From: Lysobacter antibioticus
Lineage (GTDB): Bacteria > Pseudomonadota > Gammaproteobacteria > Xanthomonadales > Xanthomonadaceae
Assembly (NCBI RefSeq): GCF_000731095.1
Contig: NZ_JMTZ01000070.1
Span: 1-38,538 of the forward strand
Reading direction: 5' to 3'
DNA length: 38,538 nt
Made by a program: the position numbers and the translations under genes. The notes beneath the pieces are model-generated. The model searched no databases. It was not told the origin of the DNA and saw only the letters and a list, made by a program, of their open reading frames with translations. Every line of letters starts with the position of its first letter. Within the stretch, counting starts at the first letter, position 1. This document shows positions 1-8,527 of the stretch, piece after piece.

Positions 1-16
1 CAAAGCAGATCAAAAT

Positions 17-59
<43 letters not shown>

Positions 60-87
60 AGCGCGATTGCCGGGACTTGGTTTTAGG

Positions 88-111
88 GTAGGAGCGGCGC
101 GAGCCGCGACC
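88..111 (+). repeat. REP-type palindromic element
   Basis: GTAGGAGCGGCG followed by CGAGCCGCGACC forms a short stem (GCGGC/GCCGC) and matches the copies at 34987-35011, 35127-35150 and 38483-38506. The sequence is of the intergenic REP type common in Xanthomonadaceae and Pseudomonas. No REP-associated tyrosine transposase gene is present in this window. Confidence 0.75.
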
Positions 112-150
112 GAGAGGCTTCGATCTCGCGGCGCTGCCGTCTGTCGCTAT

Positions 151-198
151 TGTAGAAGCCGCGCCCTACTGGATTTCCTTCGGTCATAAGCCGCGACC
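151..198 (+). repeat. Variant REP with a long loop insertion
   Basis: A degraded REP head (TGTAGAAGCCGCG) is joined through TGGATTTCCTTCGGTCATAA to a REP tail (GCCGCGACC). The same middle segment, with one C/T difference, occurs inside the REP at 35172-35219, so it is a recurring subtype rather than a chance neighbour. Confidence 0.6.
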
Positions 199-260
199 CC
201 GCAGAGGCGCTGTCGGCTCGGCGTGCTGCGGCTCCCGCTCGGTCCGTGCCGCGCTCGCGC

Positions 261-1502
261 TCAGGGTTCCCGCAACGCCGGCAGCAGCGGGGCGATATCG
301 CCGTCGTTGTGCGCGGCAGGGATGCCGATCAGGCGCGCCAGCAACGGGTACACGTCGACGTTGTCGATCGCCGGAATCGTCGCGCCACGTTTGAAGGCGG
401 GGCCGCGGGCGACGAAGATCGCGCGCATCGAGGGCAGGGCGGGGTCGAATCCGTGCGAGCCTCGCGTTTGCCCGAGGCCGTCCTTGGGCAGTTTCTCGCG
501 TTCGATCGCATCCCAGCCTTCGTGCATCTGGCAGACGATCGGCGGGACCCGCGGGTGACTGCCGTAATGCCAATGCTCGGGCAGTTCGGCCTTGCGCCAG
601 CAGTCGTAGGTCACATGAGGGCCGAGCAGGCGTTGTTCGACTTCGGCTTCGTGGCCGCGGTTGGGGCTGATGCCGATCGACTGGCCGAGCGAAGTCACCA
701 CCGCTTGTTCCGGGGTGACCATGTCTTCGACCGCGATGCGCTGGCCCGGGGCGACTTCGGCCATGCCGTGATCGGATACCAGGACGATGTTGACCTGGTC
801 GAGTTGCTTGCGTGCGGCCAGGCCGTCGAGCAGGCGGCCGATGGCGGCGTCGATGCGGGCCAGGGCCTCGCGCACTTGCGGGGAGTTCGGGCCGTGGTCG
901 TGGCCTTCGTGGTCGAGGGCGTCGAAGTACAGGGTCGCCACGTGCGGGCGCGTCGAGGCGGGTTCGCCGAGCCAGGCCAGCACTTCGTCGACGCGGGCGT
1001 TCTCGTCGATGGCGGCGTCGAACGGGCGCCAGCGGTTCGGGCGCAGGCCGTGGATCGGCGCTTCGCTGCCTGGCCAGAACAGGGTGGCGCTACGCAGGCC
1101 GGCTTTTTGTGCGCCGATCCAGATCGGCTCGCCGCCGTTCCACCAGCGCGTTTCGCCGACGGCGTCGCGGTCGGAAATCTTGAAGCGCCCCAGTTGTTCG
1201 TCGCTCATGCTGTTGTGGACGACGCCGTGGTGGTCGGGACGCAGACCGGTGACCAGGGTGTAGTGGTTCGGGAAGGTCAGCGATGGGTACGACGGGGTCA
1301 TCCACTGCGCGCGCACGCCTTCGCCGGCGAAGCGTTCGATATGCGGGGTCAGGCTGAGCTCGAAATAGCTCGCGCGGAAACCGTCGATCGAGATCAGCAG
1401 CAGCGGGATATCGGCCGGCGGCGCCACGCGGGTCGGCGGAGCGCAGGCGGCGAGGACGAGAACGAGCAGGGCGGACGCAGCCGCGGAAAGAATCGAACGC
1501 AT
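261..1502 (-). CDS. Ectonucleotide pyrophosphatase/phosphodiesterase-type lipoprotein
   Basis: A 413-residue protein of the alkaline phosphatase/NPP superfamily, predicted to hydrolyse phosphodiester or pyrophosphate bonds of nucleotides or phospholipids outside the cytoplasm. The N-terminus is a lipoprotein signal ending in LAAC with the lipidated Cys at residue 20. Metal and catalytic motifs are in place: D40 in LISIDGF, the nucleophile Thr at about residue 76 in SLTFPNHY, the metal-binding YFDALDHEGHDHGP segment, and VSDHGM. Length is normal for bacterial NPP proteins. It is transcribed alone towards a repeat-containing intergenic region. No clear Shine-Dalgarno sequence precedes the ATG. 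The family is secure; the substrate is not. Confidence 0.9.
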   Translation of the reverse strand: MRSILSAAASALLVLVLAACAPPTRVAPPADIPLLLISIDGFRASYFELSLTPHIERFAGEGVRAQWMTPSYPSLTFPNHYTLVTGLRPDHHGVVHNSMSDEQLGRFKISDRDAVGETRWWNGGEPIWIGAQKAGLRSATLFWPGSEAPIHGLRPNRWRPFDAAIDENARVDEVLAWLGEPASTRPHVATLYFDALDHEGHDHGPNSPQVREALARIDAAIGRLLDGLAARKQLDQVNIVLVSDHGMAEVAPGQRIAVEDMVTPEQAVVTSLGQSIGISPNRGHEAEVEQRLLGPHVTYDCWRKAELPEHWHYGSHPRVPPIVCQMHEGWDAIEREKLPKDGLGQTRGSHGFDPALPSMRAIFVARGPAFKRGATIPAIDNVDVYPLLARLIGIPAAHNDGDIAPLLPALREP

Positions 1503-1703
1503 CGCGACATGATAGCGGCAGCCGGTTGCCGACCGATGTCAGGCCGGCGGCGAGGGCGGCCGTGCGGCGAGCGGCCACAGTCGGCATGGCTTGGGCATGG
1601 CTTTGGGCATGATGTTGGGTATCACCCTCGGCATGACTTCCGTCGCTGGCGGGCCGGACGGGGCGGGTCGATAGTGGGGCCTGCCCGCCACCGAGTCGCC
1701 GCC

Positions 1704-2264
1704 ATGCGCCCTGTCGTCCGCGCCGCCCGCTTGTCCCTGCCGTTGTCGTTCGCGTTGATCGCGGTAGCGGCCGCGGCGCAGACGCCGCCGAAGCCGCTGC
1801 CGGTGGCGCCGCTCAGCGACGACGAATGCGCGGTGTGGGCGCGCGAACTCAGTTTCGCCGCCTCGATCGCCGAGCACGATGCCAAGGCGTTCGCCGCGCA
1901 TCTGCACGAGCAGGCCGCGTTCGGTTCGGGCAGCCCGCAACCGACCCGCGGCCGCGACGAGATCGCCCAGCGTTGGGCCGGCCTGATCGAGGGCAAGACT
2001 CTGCGCCTGCGTTGGTACCCGACCCGGGTCACGATCGGCGGCGCGCGCGATGTCGCCTGGTCGACCGGGCCGGCGCTGTACCAGAAGCTCGAACCCGGGG
2101 CCGAGCCGCGTTATTTGATCGGTGCTTATCAGTCGGTCTGGCACCGCGGCCAGGACGGGGTCTGGCGGGTGTTGTTCGACGACGGCCTGGTTCCGCGGCC
2201 GGCCACCGAAGCCGAGGCCATGGCCTTCCAGAACGGCCGCCGCGAGGCCTGTCCGCAAGGCTGA
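1704..2264 (+). CDS. Exported SnoaL/DUF4440-like protein
   Basis: A 186-residue protein with an N-terminal signal peptide (hydrophobic stretch about 8-23, likely cleaved after AAAQ). The mature part has the look of the NTF2/SnoaL fold: an N-terminal helix (DECAVWARELSFAASIAEHD), a 'GRDEI..RWAGL' segment and C-terminal strands ending VWRVLFDDG, as in DUF4440 proteins. The reading frame stays open far upstream, antisense to the phosphodiesterase gene; the start at 1704 is chosen because it gives the signal peptide. No strong ribosome binding site is visible. Function unknown: proteins of this fold range from isomerases to simple binding domains. Confidence 0.75.
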   Translation: MRPVVRAARLSLPLSFALIAVAAAAQTPPKPLPVAPLSDDECAVWARELSFAASIAEHDAKAFAAHLHEQAAFGSGSPQPTRGRDEIAQRWAGLIEGKTLRLRWYPTRVTIGGARDVAWSTGPALYQKLEPGAEPRYLIGAYQSVWHRGQDGVWRVLFDDGLVPRPATEAEAMAFQNGRREACPQG

Positions 2265-2382
2265 CACGCGCCTAAACGGCCGGCGCCCGGGCAGGTTCCC
2301 GCGCCGCGGTGGAAGCGTATCGTGGCTTGGCACACTAGTCGAAGCTCGTATCGAAGCCCGTGCCCGTTCACAGGAGCTGCCC

Positions 2383-2721
2383 ATGAAACGTCTGATGTTC
2401 GCTGCGCTGCTGAGCGCTTTCGCGTTCGCAGCGACCGCGCAAACCACCGCCGCGCAGCTCGATGCCCAGGTCGAGGCGAAGGCTTCCGTGCCCGCCGTCG
2501 CAGAAGTCGATGCCCAGGCCGACAGCCGCCTGGCGGCGAAGACCGAGCAGCGCAAACACGACCCGAATTGCCTGCGTCACACCGGTTCGCGCCTGCAGCC
2601 GCGCGGCAAGGACGGCTGCATCGGCGGCGCCGGCCGCAGCTACAGCCGCGACGACCTCGACCGCACCGGCGAAGTCGACGTAGGCGAAGCGCTGCGCAAG
2701 CTCGACCCGCGCCTGTACTGA
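2383..2721 (+). CDS. Small exported protein with two conserved-looking cysteines
   Basis: A 112-residue protein preceded by AGGAG seven bases before the ATG. Residues 1-19 form a clean signal peptide (MKRLMFAALLSAFAFAATAQ). The mature part starts with an Ala/Asp/Glu-rich helix, then a basic segment with NCLRHTGSRL and DGCIGGAGRSYSR, and ends in acidic/basic helices. The 'C.R.TGSR' segment resembles a motif I associate with small exported proteins of xanthomonads, none with a known role. The two cysteines could form a disulfide in the periplasm. Two tandem terminators follow directly, so it is probably the last gene of its transcript. Confidence 0.8.
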   Translation: MKRLMFAALLSAFAFAATAQTTAAQLDAQVEAKASVPAVAEVDAQADSRLAAKTEQRKHDPNCLRHTGSRLQPRGKDGCIGGAGRSYSRDDLDRTGEVDVGEALRKLDPRLY

Positions 2722-2786
2722 GCGCGTCCGAGCGCAGCGCGGATCGCGTAACGGTTCCGGTCCGGACGAGAGTCCGGGCCGTCCTG

Positions 2787-2814
2787 AAGCCCGGCCTCGT
2801 GCCGGGCTTTTTTG
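2787..2814 (+). terminator. Intrinsic terminator, first of a tandem pair
   Basis: AGCCCGGC pairs with GCCGGGCT across a five-base loop and is followed by a run of six T. It lies 66 bases after the small exported gene. Confidence 0.9.
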
Positions 2815-2824
2815 TATGCACGAT

Positions 2825-2849
2825 GCCCGACCTCGTTCCGGGCTTTTTT
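2825..2849 (+). terminator. Intrinsic terminator, near-copy of the preceding one
   Basis: GCCCG pairs with CGGGC, with CCTCGT/TTC in the loop and six T after it. It differs from the upstream terminator by a few bases and looks like a local duplication with weakened stem pairing. Confidence 0.7.
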
Positions 2850-2860
2850 GTGCGCGCCTG

Positions 2861-3442
2861 TCAGGTGCCGATGCCGTCGAGCAACCGCTGCAACGAGGCC
2901 TCGTAGAAGCGGCGGAACTCGCGTTCGTCGTAACTGAAGCGGCCGGCGCGATACAGCGCGATCAAACCGTGGGTATGCGCCCACAAGCTCATCGCGATGT
3001 CCCAGGCATCGCCCGCACGCAGGCGGCCGGCCTGCTGCGCTTCGATCACCACATCGGCGACCACGTTCAAGGTCGGCGAACGGCGCGCGCGGAAATCCTC
3101 CGGGAACCTTCGCGCCTGTTCGCGCCGCATCGAGAACGCATGGTCGAACAGATGCGGATGGGCCAGGGCGTAGTCGAGGTAGATGCGTTGCACTGCGAGC
3201 AGGCGCGCAATCACGTCGCTGCCGTCGTTGCGCGCGCTCCAGTGGCGGGCGATCTCGTGGAAGCTGTCGTCGCTGATGCGTTGCAGCAGGGCTTCGCGGT
3301 TCGGGAAGTGGCGATAGATCGCCATCGGCGTGATGCCGACCGCCTTGGCGATGGCGCGCATGGTCACCGCGTCGACGCCGCCGCGCTCGAACAGGGCGCG
3401 GGCGGCGCGCAGGATGCGTTCGGCGGTGGCGGGCGCGCTCAT
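2861..3442 (-). CDS. TetR/AcrR family transcriptional regulator
   Basis: A 193-residue one-component regulator: an N-terminal TetR helix-turn-helix (about residues 8-54, ARALFERGGVDAVTMRAIAK then GITPMAIYRHFPNREALL) and a C-terminal ligand domain containing WAHTHGLIALYRAGRF, the signature of the WHG-type TetR C-terminal domain. The frame extends 12 codons upstream to a TTG, but the ATG at 3442 is preferred because a perfect palindrome (3441-3459) sits immediately before it and would otherwise be coding. The palindrome suggests autorepression. The divergent neighbour is hutU, whose start is 127 bases away, so the regulator could also act there; the usual Hut regulators are GntR/HutC or HutP types, so this is only a possibility. 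Confidence 0.88.
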   Translation of the reverse strand: MSAPATAERILRAARALFERGGVDAVTMRAIAKAVGITPMAIYRHFPNREALLQRISDDSFHEIARHWSARNDGSDVIARLLAVQRIYLDYALAHPHLFDHAFSMRREQARRFPEDFRARRSPTLNVVADVVIEAQQAGRLRAGDAWDIAMSLWAHTHGLIALYRAGRFSYDEREFRRFYEASLQRLLDGIGT

Positions 3443-3459
3443 GTATACATCGTATACAT
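3441..3459. promoter_or_regulatory. Perfect palindromic operator for the adjacent TetR regulator
   Basis: ATGTATAC and GTATACAT form an 8-bp perfect inverted repeat around the three-base centre ATC. It touches the start codon of the TetR gene and lies in the region shared with divergent hutU. Size and symmetry fit a TetR-family dimer site; binding is inferred from position. Confidence 0.7.
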
Positions 3460-3585
3460 TTTCCTGCCGATGCGGCAAATCGGGGCGGAATATGCGCTTG
3501 CCGGCGGCTGGCGGCGGTCGCGGCGCTGGCTAGGGCGCCGATCGCGGCGGGATAATTCTTATCTCTCAAGCAGATCGGAATCGCC

Positions 3586-5256
3586 ATGTCCGCCGCCACC
3601 CGCAACGATCCCAGCCGCGTCGTCCGCGCCCCGCGCGGCAGCGAAAAGAGCTGCAAGTCCTGGCTCAGCGAAGCCGCGTTCCGCATGATCCAGAACAACC
3701 TCGACCCGGACGTGGCCGAGAACCCGGCCGAGTTGGTGGTCTACGGCGGCATCGGCCGCGCCGCGCGCGATTGGGAATCCTTCGATGCGATCCTCAAGTC
3801 GCTGCGCGAGCTCGACGACAGCGAAACCCTGCTGATCCAGTCGGGCAAGCCGGTCGGCATTTTCCGCACCCATGCCGACGCGCCGCGCGTGCTGTTGGCC
3901 AATTCCAACCTGGTGCCGCACTGGGCGACCTGGGAGCACTTCAACGAGCTCGATAAGAAGGGCTTGATGATGTATGGCCAGATGACCGCCGGCAGTTGGA
4001 TCTACATCGGCTCGCAAGGCATCGTCCAGGGCACTTATGAAACCTTCGTCGAGATGGGCCGCCAGCATTACGGCGGCAGCCTGGTCGGCAAGTGGATCCT
4101 GACCGCGGGCCTGGGCGGCATGGGCGGCGCGCAGCCGTTGGCAGCCTCGTTGGCCGGCGCGTGCTCGCTCAACATCGAATGCAAGCAGAGCAGCATCGAC
4201 ATGCGCCTGCGCACGCGTTACGTCGACGAGCAGGCCACCGACCTCGACGACGCGCTCGCGCGCATCGCCAAGTACACCGCCGCCGGCGAAGCCAAGTCGA
4301 TCGCCTTGCTCGGCAATGCCGCGCAAGTGCTGCCCGAGCTGGTGCGCCGCGGCGTGCGTCCGGACGCGGTCACCGACCAGACCAGCGCCCACGATCCGGT
4401 CCACGGCTACCTGCCGATCGGCTGGACGGTCGATAAGTGGCTGAGCGAACAGAAGAACAACCCCGAAGGCGTGCGCGACGCCGCCAAGAAGTCGATGCGC
4501 GTGCACGTCGAGGCGATGCTGGCGTTCCAGCAACAGGGCATTCCGACCTTCGACTACGGCAACAACATCCGCCAGATGGCGCAGGACGAAGGCTGCAGCA
4601 ACGCCTTCGATTTCCCCGGCTTCGTGCCGGCCTACGTGCGGCCGCTGTTCTGCCGCGGCGTCGGCCCGTTCCGCTGGGTCGCGCTGAGCGGCGATCCCGA
4701 GGACATCTACAAGACCGACGCCAAGGTCAAGGAACTGATTCCCGACGACGAGCACCTGCACCGCTGGCTCGACATGGCGCGCGAGCGCATCAGCTTCCAG
4801 GGCTTGCCGGCGCGCATCTGCTGGGTCGGCCTGGGCCTGCGCGACAAGCTCGGCCTGGCCTTCAACGAGATGGTGCGCAACGGCGAGCTGAAGGCGCCGG
4901 TGGTGATCGGCCGCGACCACCTCGACAGCGGCTCGGTGGCCTCGCCGAACCGCGAGACCGAGGCGATGAAGGACGGCAGCGACGCGGTCAGCGACTGGCC
5001 CCTGCTCAACGCCATGCTCAACGTCGCCGGTGGCGCGACCTGGGTCTCGCTGCACCACGGCGGCGGCGTGGGCATGGGGTATTCGCAGCACTCCGGCGTG
5101 GTCATCGTCTGCGACGGCAGCAAAGAAGCCGACCAGCGTATCGCCCGCGTGCTGTGGAACGACCCCGGCACCGGCGTCATGCGCCATGCCGATGCCGGCT
5201 ACGAGATCGCCCAGCAGTGCGCCAAGGAGCGCGGGCTGAAGCTGCCGATGCTCTGA
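3586..5256 (+). CDS. hutU: Urocanate hydratase
   Basis: Converts urocanate to 4-imidazolone-5-propanoate with tightly bound NAD, the second step of histidine degradation, in the cytoplasm. The 556-residue length is normal. Family hallmarks are present throughout: [40 protein letters not shown], the NAD-binding [12 protein letters not shown], and [12 protein letters not shown] with Cys412 corresponding to the catalytic Cys410 of the Pseudomonas enzyme. [16 protein letters not shown] near the C-terminus is also conserved. No hutH, hutI, hutG or hutC lies in the window, so the gene is separated from the rest of the pathway or the partners are elsewhere. A strong terminator follows 36 bases downstream. 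Confidence 0.97.
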   Translation: MSAATRNDPSRVVRAPRGSEKSCKSWLSEAAFRMIQNNLDPDVAENPAELVVYGGIGRAARDWESFDAILKSLRELDDSETLLIQSGKPVGIFRTHADAPRVLLANSNLVPHWATWEHFNELDKKGLMMYGQMTAGSWIYIGSQGIVQGTYETFVEMGRQHYGGSLVGKWILTAGLGGMGGAQPLAASLAGACSLNIECKQSSIDMRLRTRYVDEQATDLDDALARIAKYTAAGEAKSIALLGNAAQVLPELVRRGVRPDAVTDQTSAHDPVHGYLPIGWTVDKWLSEQKNNPEGVRDAAKKSMRVHVEAMLAFQQQGIPTFDYGNNIRQMAQDEGCSNAFDFPGFVPAYVRPLFCRGVGPFRWVALSGDPEDIYKTDAKVKELIPDDEHLHRWLDMARERISFQGLPARICWVGLGLRDKLGLAFNEMVRNGELKAPVVIGRDHLDSGSVASPNRETEAMKDGSDAVSDWPLLNAMLNVAGGATWVSLHHGGGVGMGYSQHSGVVIVCDGSKEADQRIARVLWNDPGTGVMRHADAGYEIAQQCAKERGLKLPML

Positions 5257-5292
5257 TCGCCATCGATCGGCCCAGCCGATCGGGCAAGACGG

Positions 5293-5319
5293 AAAACGGC
5301 CCGGATTCCGGGCCGTTTT
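5293..5319. terminator. Bidirectional intrinsic terminator
   Basis: CGGCCCGG pairs perfectly with CCGGGCCG across ATT, with AAAA on the left and TTTT on the right. It sits between convergent hutU and the unknown gene ending at 5338 and can serve both. Confidence 0.92.
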
Positions 5320-5337
5320 CGTTGCACGACCGCCTGC

Positions 5338-5832
5338 TCAGTCCGCCGGCGACCACTCGACTTCGAACAGATGCAGTTGGCCCGGAAAAGCCTCCTGCTC
5401 GGACACGGCCGGGCGAAATTCGCCGCGCATCTTCAGGGCCTGCGCCGAGCGACGCTCGATCTCGCCATTCAACAGCTGCCGGAGTTCGTTGTAGCGCGGA
5501 TCGTAGTGACCATAGGACGGGTGCGATTCCCGGAGCACGCGGCCGGCGTGGAAATCCGCTTCCCAGCGCCGCCAGATCGCCCACTCTTCCTGGGCCAGGG
5601 CGAAGGTGCCCTCGTCGAACGGAGTCAGCACGAAGCTATCGGTGTAGGCGTATTCGTGCTCGTCGTAGACGCAGCTGAAGTGGAAGGGGCGGCCGCCGCA
5701 ATCGGCGATGCCGCTGCGCGGCCCTTCCCAATACTCCCAGATCATGTGCACGCGTTCGTAGGCCATGTCGTCGCCGTGTCGGAGGAGTCGAGCGAAGGCC
5801 GGTGCGTCGTCGGTCTTCGCCATTGAGGCCAT
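5338..5832 (-). CDS. Conserved-looking protein of unknown function
   Basis: A 164-residue soluble protein without signal peptide or membrane segment. It is rich in aromatic and acidic residues (MIWEYWEGPRSGIADCGGRP, CVYDEHEYAYTDSFVLTPFD, WAIWRRWEADFHAGRV), which argues for a real folded protein. I do not recognise the family. The start is uncertain: ATG at 5832 or, three codons in, at 5823; neither has a clear ribosome binding site. It converges on hutU with a shared terminator between them and has no obvious partner gene. Confidence 0.72.
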   Translation of the reverse strand: MASMAKTDDAPAFARLLRHGDDMAYERVHMIWEYWEGPRSGIADCGGRPFHFSCVYDEHEYAYTDSFVLTPFDEGTFALAQEEWAIWRRWEADFHAGRVLRESHPSYGHYDPRYNELRQLLNGEIERRSAQALKMRGEFRPAVSEQEAFPGQLHLFEVEWSPAD

Positions 5833-5939
5833 GATACGAGGCGGATCCGATGCGATGAACCCGCAGCGGCGCGCTATGCGGCCAGACCAGAACTCGCCGC
5901 TTGCAGCCTTTGCGATCGCCGCAGCGCACGACGCGCGAG

Positions 5940-5959
5940 CGGCCCGGTTCCCCGGGCCG
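5940..5959. repeat. 8-bp stem-loop between two minus-strand genes
   Basis: CGGCCCGG and CCGGGCCG pair across TTCC downstream of the SRPBCC gene. There is no T run on the minus strand after it, so it is at best a weak terminator or transcript-end hairpin. Otherwise I see nothing in 5833-6007. Confidence 0.45.
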
Positions 5960-6007
5960 TTCGTGATTCGCAGTCGGATTCGCGATGGCGGCGCCGGGCT
6001 GCGCTGT

Positions 6008-6451
6008 TCAGCCCGGGATCGTCGGCTCGACCAACCGCTCCAACAGGGTCAGCGACTCCTGCCAGCCGAGGTGGCACTGCTCGGCCGGGATCACGTCGGG
6101 GATGCCTTCCTGCACGATCTGCACATCGGTGCCGCAGGACACCGCGCGCAATGTGATCGTGGTCACCATGGTGCCGGGCAGGTTGGGGTCGTCGAAGCGG
6201 TCGTCGTGGACGATGCGTTCGTTCGCTACCAGCTCCAGATAGGTGCCGCCGAAAGCGTGGCTGCCGCCGCTCGAGAAATTGGTGAAGGCCATGCGGTACT
6301 TGCCGCCGACCCGCGCATCCAGCTCGTGCACGGTGCAGGTGAAGCCGTCCGGCGGCAGCCATTTCGCCAAGGCGGCGGCATCGAGGAAGGCGCGGTAGAT
6401 GCGCTCGGGCGGGGCGGTGAAAACGCGATGCAAACGGACGGTGCCGGTCAT
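6008..6451 (-). CDS. SRPBCC (Aha1-type) ligand-binding domain protein
   Basis: A 147-residue single-domain protein of the START/Bet v1-like SRPBCC superfamily, AHSA1-like group. It starts with the typical VRLHRVFTAPPERIYRAFLD strand-helix, followed by KWLPPDGFTC, GGKYRMAFTN, GGTYLEL and a C-terminal GWQESLTLLERLVE helix. Such proteins carry a hydrophobic pocket and are often co-encoded with ArsR-type regulators, but none is adjacent here. GGAGA precedes the ATG at normal spacing. Ligand unknown. Confidence 0.9.
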   Translation of the reverse strand: MTGTVRLHRVFTAPPERIYRAFLDAAALAKWLPPDGFTCTVHELDARVGGKYRMAFTNFSSGGSHAFGGTYLELVANERIVHDDRFDDPNLPGTMVTTITLRAVSCGTDVQIVQEGIPDVIPAEQCHLGWQESLTLLERLVEPTIPG

Positions 6452-6707
6452 GGGTAATCTCCGTAACGAGGTGAAGCCCTCACTGTGTCCGACGAACGCG
6501 AGGGGCCTGGATCGACATTCGCATCGGATCGCCTCGCGGACGGCCGCGAGGCGGCGGCGCGCGGGTTCAGGTTGTAGCGCACAGGGCAGGGAAGAGGAAA
6601 GCCGGCGCTGTGTCGATCTGTAGTCCTGCGGTTCGTCGTACTGTTGTCACTGGCGTATCGGGCAGGTCGCCCTATCATCCGTCGGTGCGACCCAACAGGA
6701 GCACGCG

Positions 6708-8132
6708 ATGAGTCAAGAACCCACAGCCGCCCTGGCCGAGCCGGTGCCGCACACGCTTTGGAGCGACCTGCGCGACGCCGTCCGCGGCACCGATGCGGAC
6801 TACACCAAGATCCCCTTGCGGCGCGCGGTGTTCCTGCTCGCGGTGCCGATGGTGCTGGAGCTGGTGCTGGAGTCGACCTTCGCCGTGGTCGACATCTTCT
6901 TCGTCGCCAAGCTGGGGCCGTCGGCGGTGGCGACGGTGGGCCTGACCGAGAGTTATCTGTTCCTGCTGTATGCGCTGGCCATGGGCCTGGCGATGGCGGT
7001 GACCGCGGTGGTGGCGCGGCGCATCGGCGAGGGCAAACGCGAGGACGCGGCGATCACCGCGGTGCAGGCGATCTTCATCGCCGTGCTGGTGTCGTTGCTG
7101 CCGGCGCTGGCCGGCATCTTCTACGCCCAGGACCTGTTGCGGCTGATGGGCGCGGACGCCTGGAGCATCGAGCACGGCTATCGCTACACCCAATGGATGC
7201 TCGGCGGCAACGCGGTGATCATGCTGCTGTTCGTCATCAACGCGATCTTCCGCGGCGCCGGCGACGCGGCCATCGCGATGCGCGTGCTGTGGTTGTCGAA
7301 CGGCCTCAATATCCTGCTGTGCCCGCTGCTGATCTTCGGCCTCGGGCCGGTGCCGGCGCTCGGCATCGAGGGCGCGGCCATCGCCACCAACATCGGCCGC
7401 GGCATCGGCGTGCTGTTTCAGCTGTGGGTGTTGTTCCGCGGCGGCAAGCACATCCGGGTGACGCTGGCGCAGTTCGTCTGGCGCGGCGCGATGCTGTGGA
7501 ACATCGTGCGCACCTCGCTCGGCGGCGTCGGCCAGATGATCGTGGCGATGACCTCGTGGATATTCCTGATGCGCATCCTGGCCAGCATCGGCAGCGAGGC
7601 CGTGGCCGGAGCGACCATCGCCATCCGCATCATGATGTTCACGATGATGCCGGCCTGGGGCATGTCCAACGCCGCCGCGACCCTGGTCGGCCAGAACCTC
7701 GGCGCCGGCCAGCCGGAGCGCGCCGAAGCCTCGGTGTGGCATATCGGCTGGTACAACATGGCCTACCTGGTCGTGGTGTCGGTGCTGTTCTTCCTCTTTC
7801 CGACGCAGTTGGTCGCGTTCTTCACCGACGACCCGCAGGTGGTGACGATCGGGGCCGAATGGCTGCGCATCCTGTCCTACTCGTTCTTCATCTACGGCTG
7901 GTGGATGGTGACGGTGCAGGCCTTCAACGGTGCCGGCGACACGATGACGCCGACCAAGATCAACGTGGTGTTTTTCTGGTTGATCCAGATTCCGCTGTCC
8001 TACGTGCTGGCGATCACCCTGGACTGGCAGCACTCGGGCGTGTTCTGGGGCGTGTTCGTCTCCGAAACCTCGGTCGGCGTGTTCACGCTGTGGCTGTTCA
8101 CCCGCGGGCGTTGGAAAACGGCGCAGGTGTAG
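6708..8132 (+). CDS. MATE family efflux transporter
   Basis: A 474-residue inner-membrane protein with about twelve hydrophobic segments in two related halves, as in MATE (NorM/DinF-type) antiporters that expel cationic drugs or metabolites using a Na+ or H+ gradient. Typical features are VPMVLELVLESTFAVVDIFF in the first helix, VGLTESY, the VARRIGEGKREDA loop and, in the second half, AAATLVGQNLGAGQPERAE. An AGGAG site precedes the ATG. The upstream region 6452-6707 shows no recognisable riboswitch or operator. It stands alone; substrate unknown. Confidence 0.93.
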   Translation: MSQEPTAALAEPVPHTLWSDLRDAVRGTDADYTKIPLRRAVFLLAVPMVLELVLESTFAVVDIFFVAKLGPSAVATVGLTESYLFLLYALAMGLAMAVTAVVARRIGEGKREDAAITAVQAIFIAVLVSLLPALAGIFYAQDLLRLMGADAWSIEHGYRYTQWMLGGNAVIMLLFVINAIFRGAGDAAIAMRVLWLSNGLNILLCPLLIFGLGPVPALGIEGAAIATNIGRGIGVLFQLWVLFRGGKHIRVTLAQFVWRGAMLWNIVRTSLGGVGQMIVAMTSWIFLMRILASIGSEAVAGATIAIRIMMFTMMPAWGMSNAAATLVGQNLGAGQPERAEASVWHIGWYNMAYLVVVSVLFFLFPTQLVAFFTDDPQVVTIGAEWLRILSYSFFIYGWWMVTVQAFNGAGDTMTPTKINVVFFWLIQIPLSYVLAITLDWQHSGVFWGVFVSETSVGVFTLWLFTRGRWKTAQV

Positions 8133-8156
8133 CGGCGGGCGCCGTCATCCGCGATG

Positions 8157-8184
8157 GATCGCGCAGGCCGATGCCTGCGCGATC
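8157..8184. repeat. 12-bp perfect stem-loop between convergent genes
   Basis: GATCGCGCAGGC pairs perfectly with GCCTGCGCGATC across CGAT. It lies 25 bases after the MATE stop codon and reaches the stop of the convergent small membrane gene. With no T run on either side it is not a classic intrinsic terminator, but it would cap the 3' end of both transcripts. Confidence 0.7.
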
Positions 8185-8419
8185 ACGCGCCGGAATGCAG
8201 ATACCAATACGCCGCCGCGCAGGCGGCGATGAAGGCGAGCCAGGCGAGGCCTCCGGCCCAAGCGAACAAGGGGTGATTCGGTGCCCGTGTGCGCAGCAGC
8301 GGAAACAACAGCAACCAGCCGGTCCAGTAAGACAGCGTCCGCATCGCTTTCCACGCCAGCTCGAGACCGGCCTCGAACACGCTGCGCAGGGCGAATTCCC
8401 CCAGGAAATCCAAGGCCAT
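8183..8419 (-). CDS. Small two-helix membrane protein
   Basis: A 78-residue protein with an amphipathic N-terminus and two hydrophobic segments (about TLSYWTGWLLLFPLL and FAWAGGLAWLAFIAACAAAY). A strong GGAGGGAG site precedes the ATG, which supports it as a real gene. The family is not recognised and no function is suggested by the neighbours (MATE convergent, VOC protein upstream on the same strand). Confidence 0.75.
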   Translation of the reverse strand: MALDFLGEFALRSVFEAGLELAWKAMRTLSYWTGWLLLFPLLRTRAPNHPLFAWAGGLAWLAFIAACAAAYWYLHSGA

Positions 8420-8527
8420 GCACGGCTCCCTCCGTGGTTGTCCAAGCGCCGAGCATAGAGGCGGGTCGGGGCGGCGGAATGAGCGCCGGCTGAAGCGCTC
8501 CGGCTCTGCGGTCAGGGCCGGCCGGGA

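Noticed and set aside
246-1700. Upstream extension of the SnoaL-like protein to 672 residues
   Set aside because: The extension is antisense to the phosphodiesterase and would bury the signal peptide at 1704 inside the protein.
3559-5187. A 542-codon open frame on the minus strand opposite hutU
   Set aside because: Antisense shadow of a confidently identified urocanate hydratase.
6452-6707. Riboswitch ahead of the MATE exporter
   Set aside because: I looked for guanidine, Mn2+ (yybP-ykoY) and purine-type conserved cores and saw none; nothing beyond an ordinary leader is supported.
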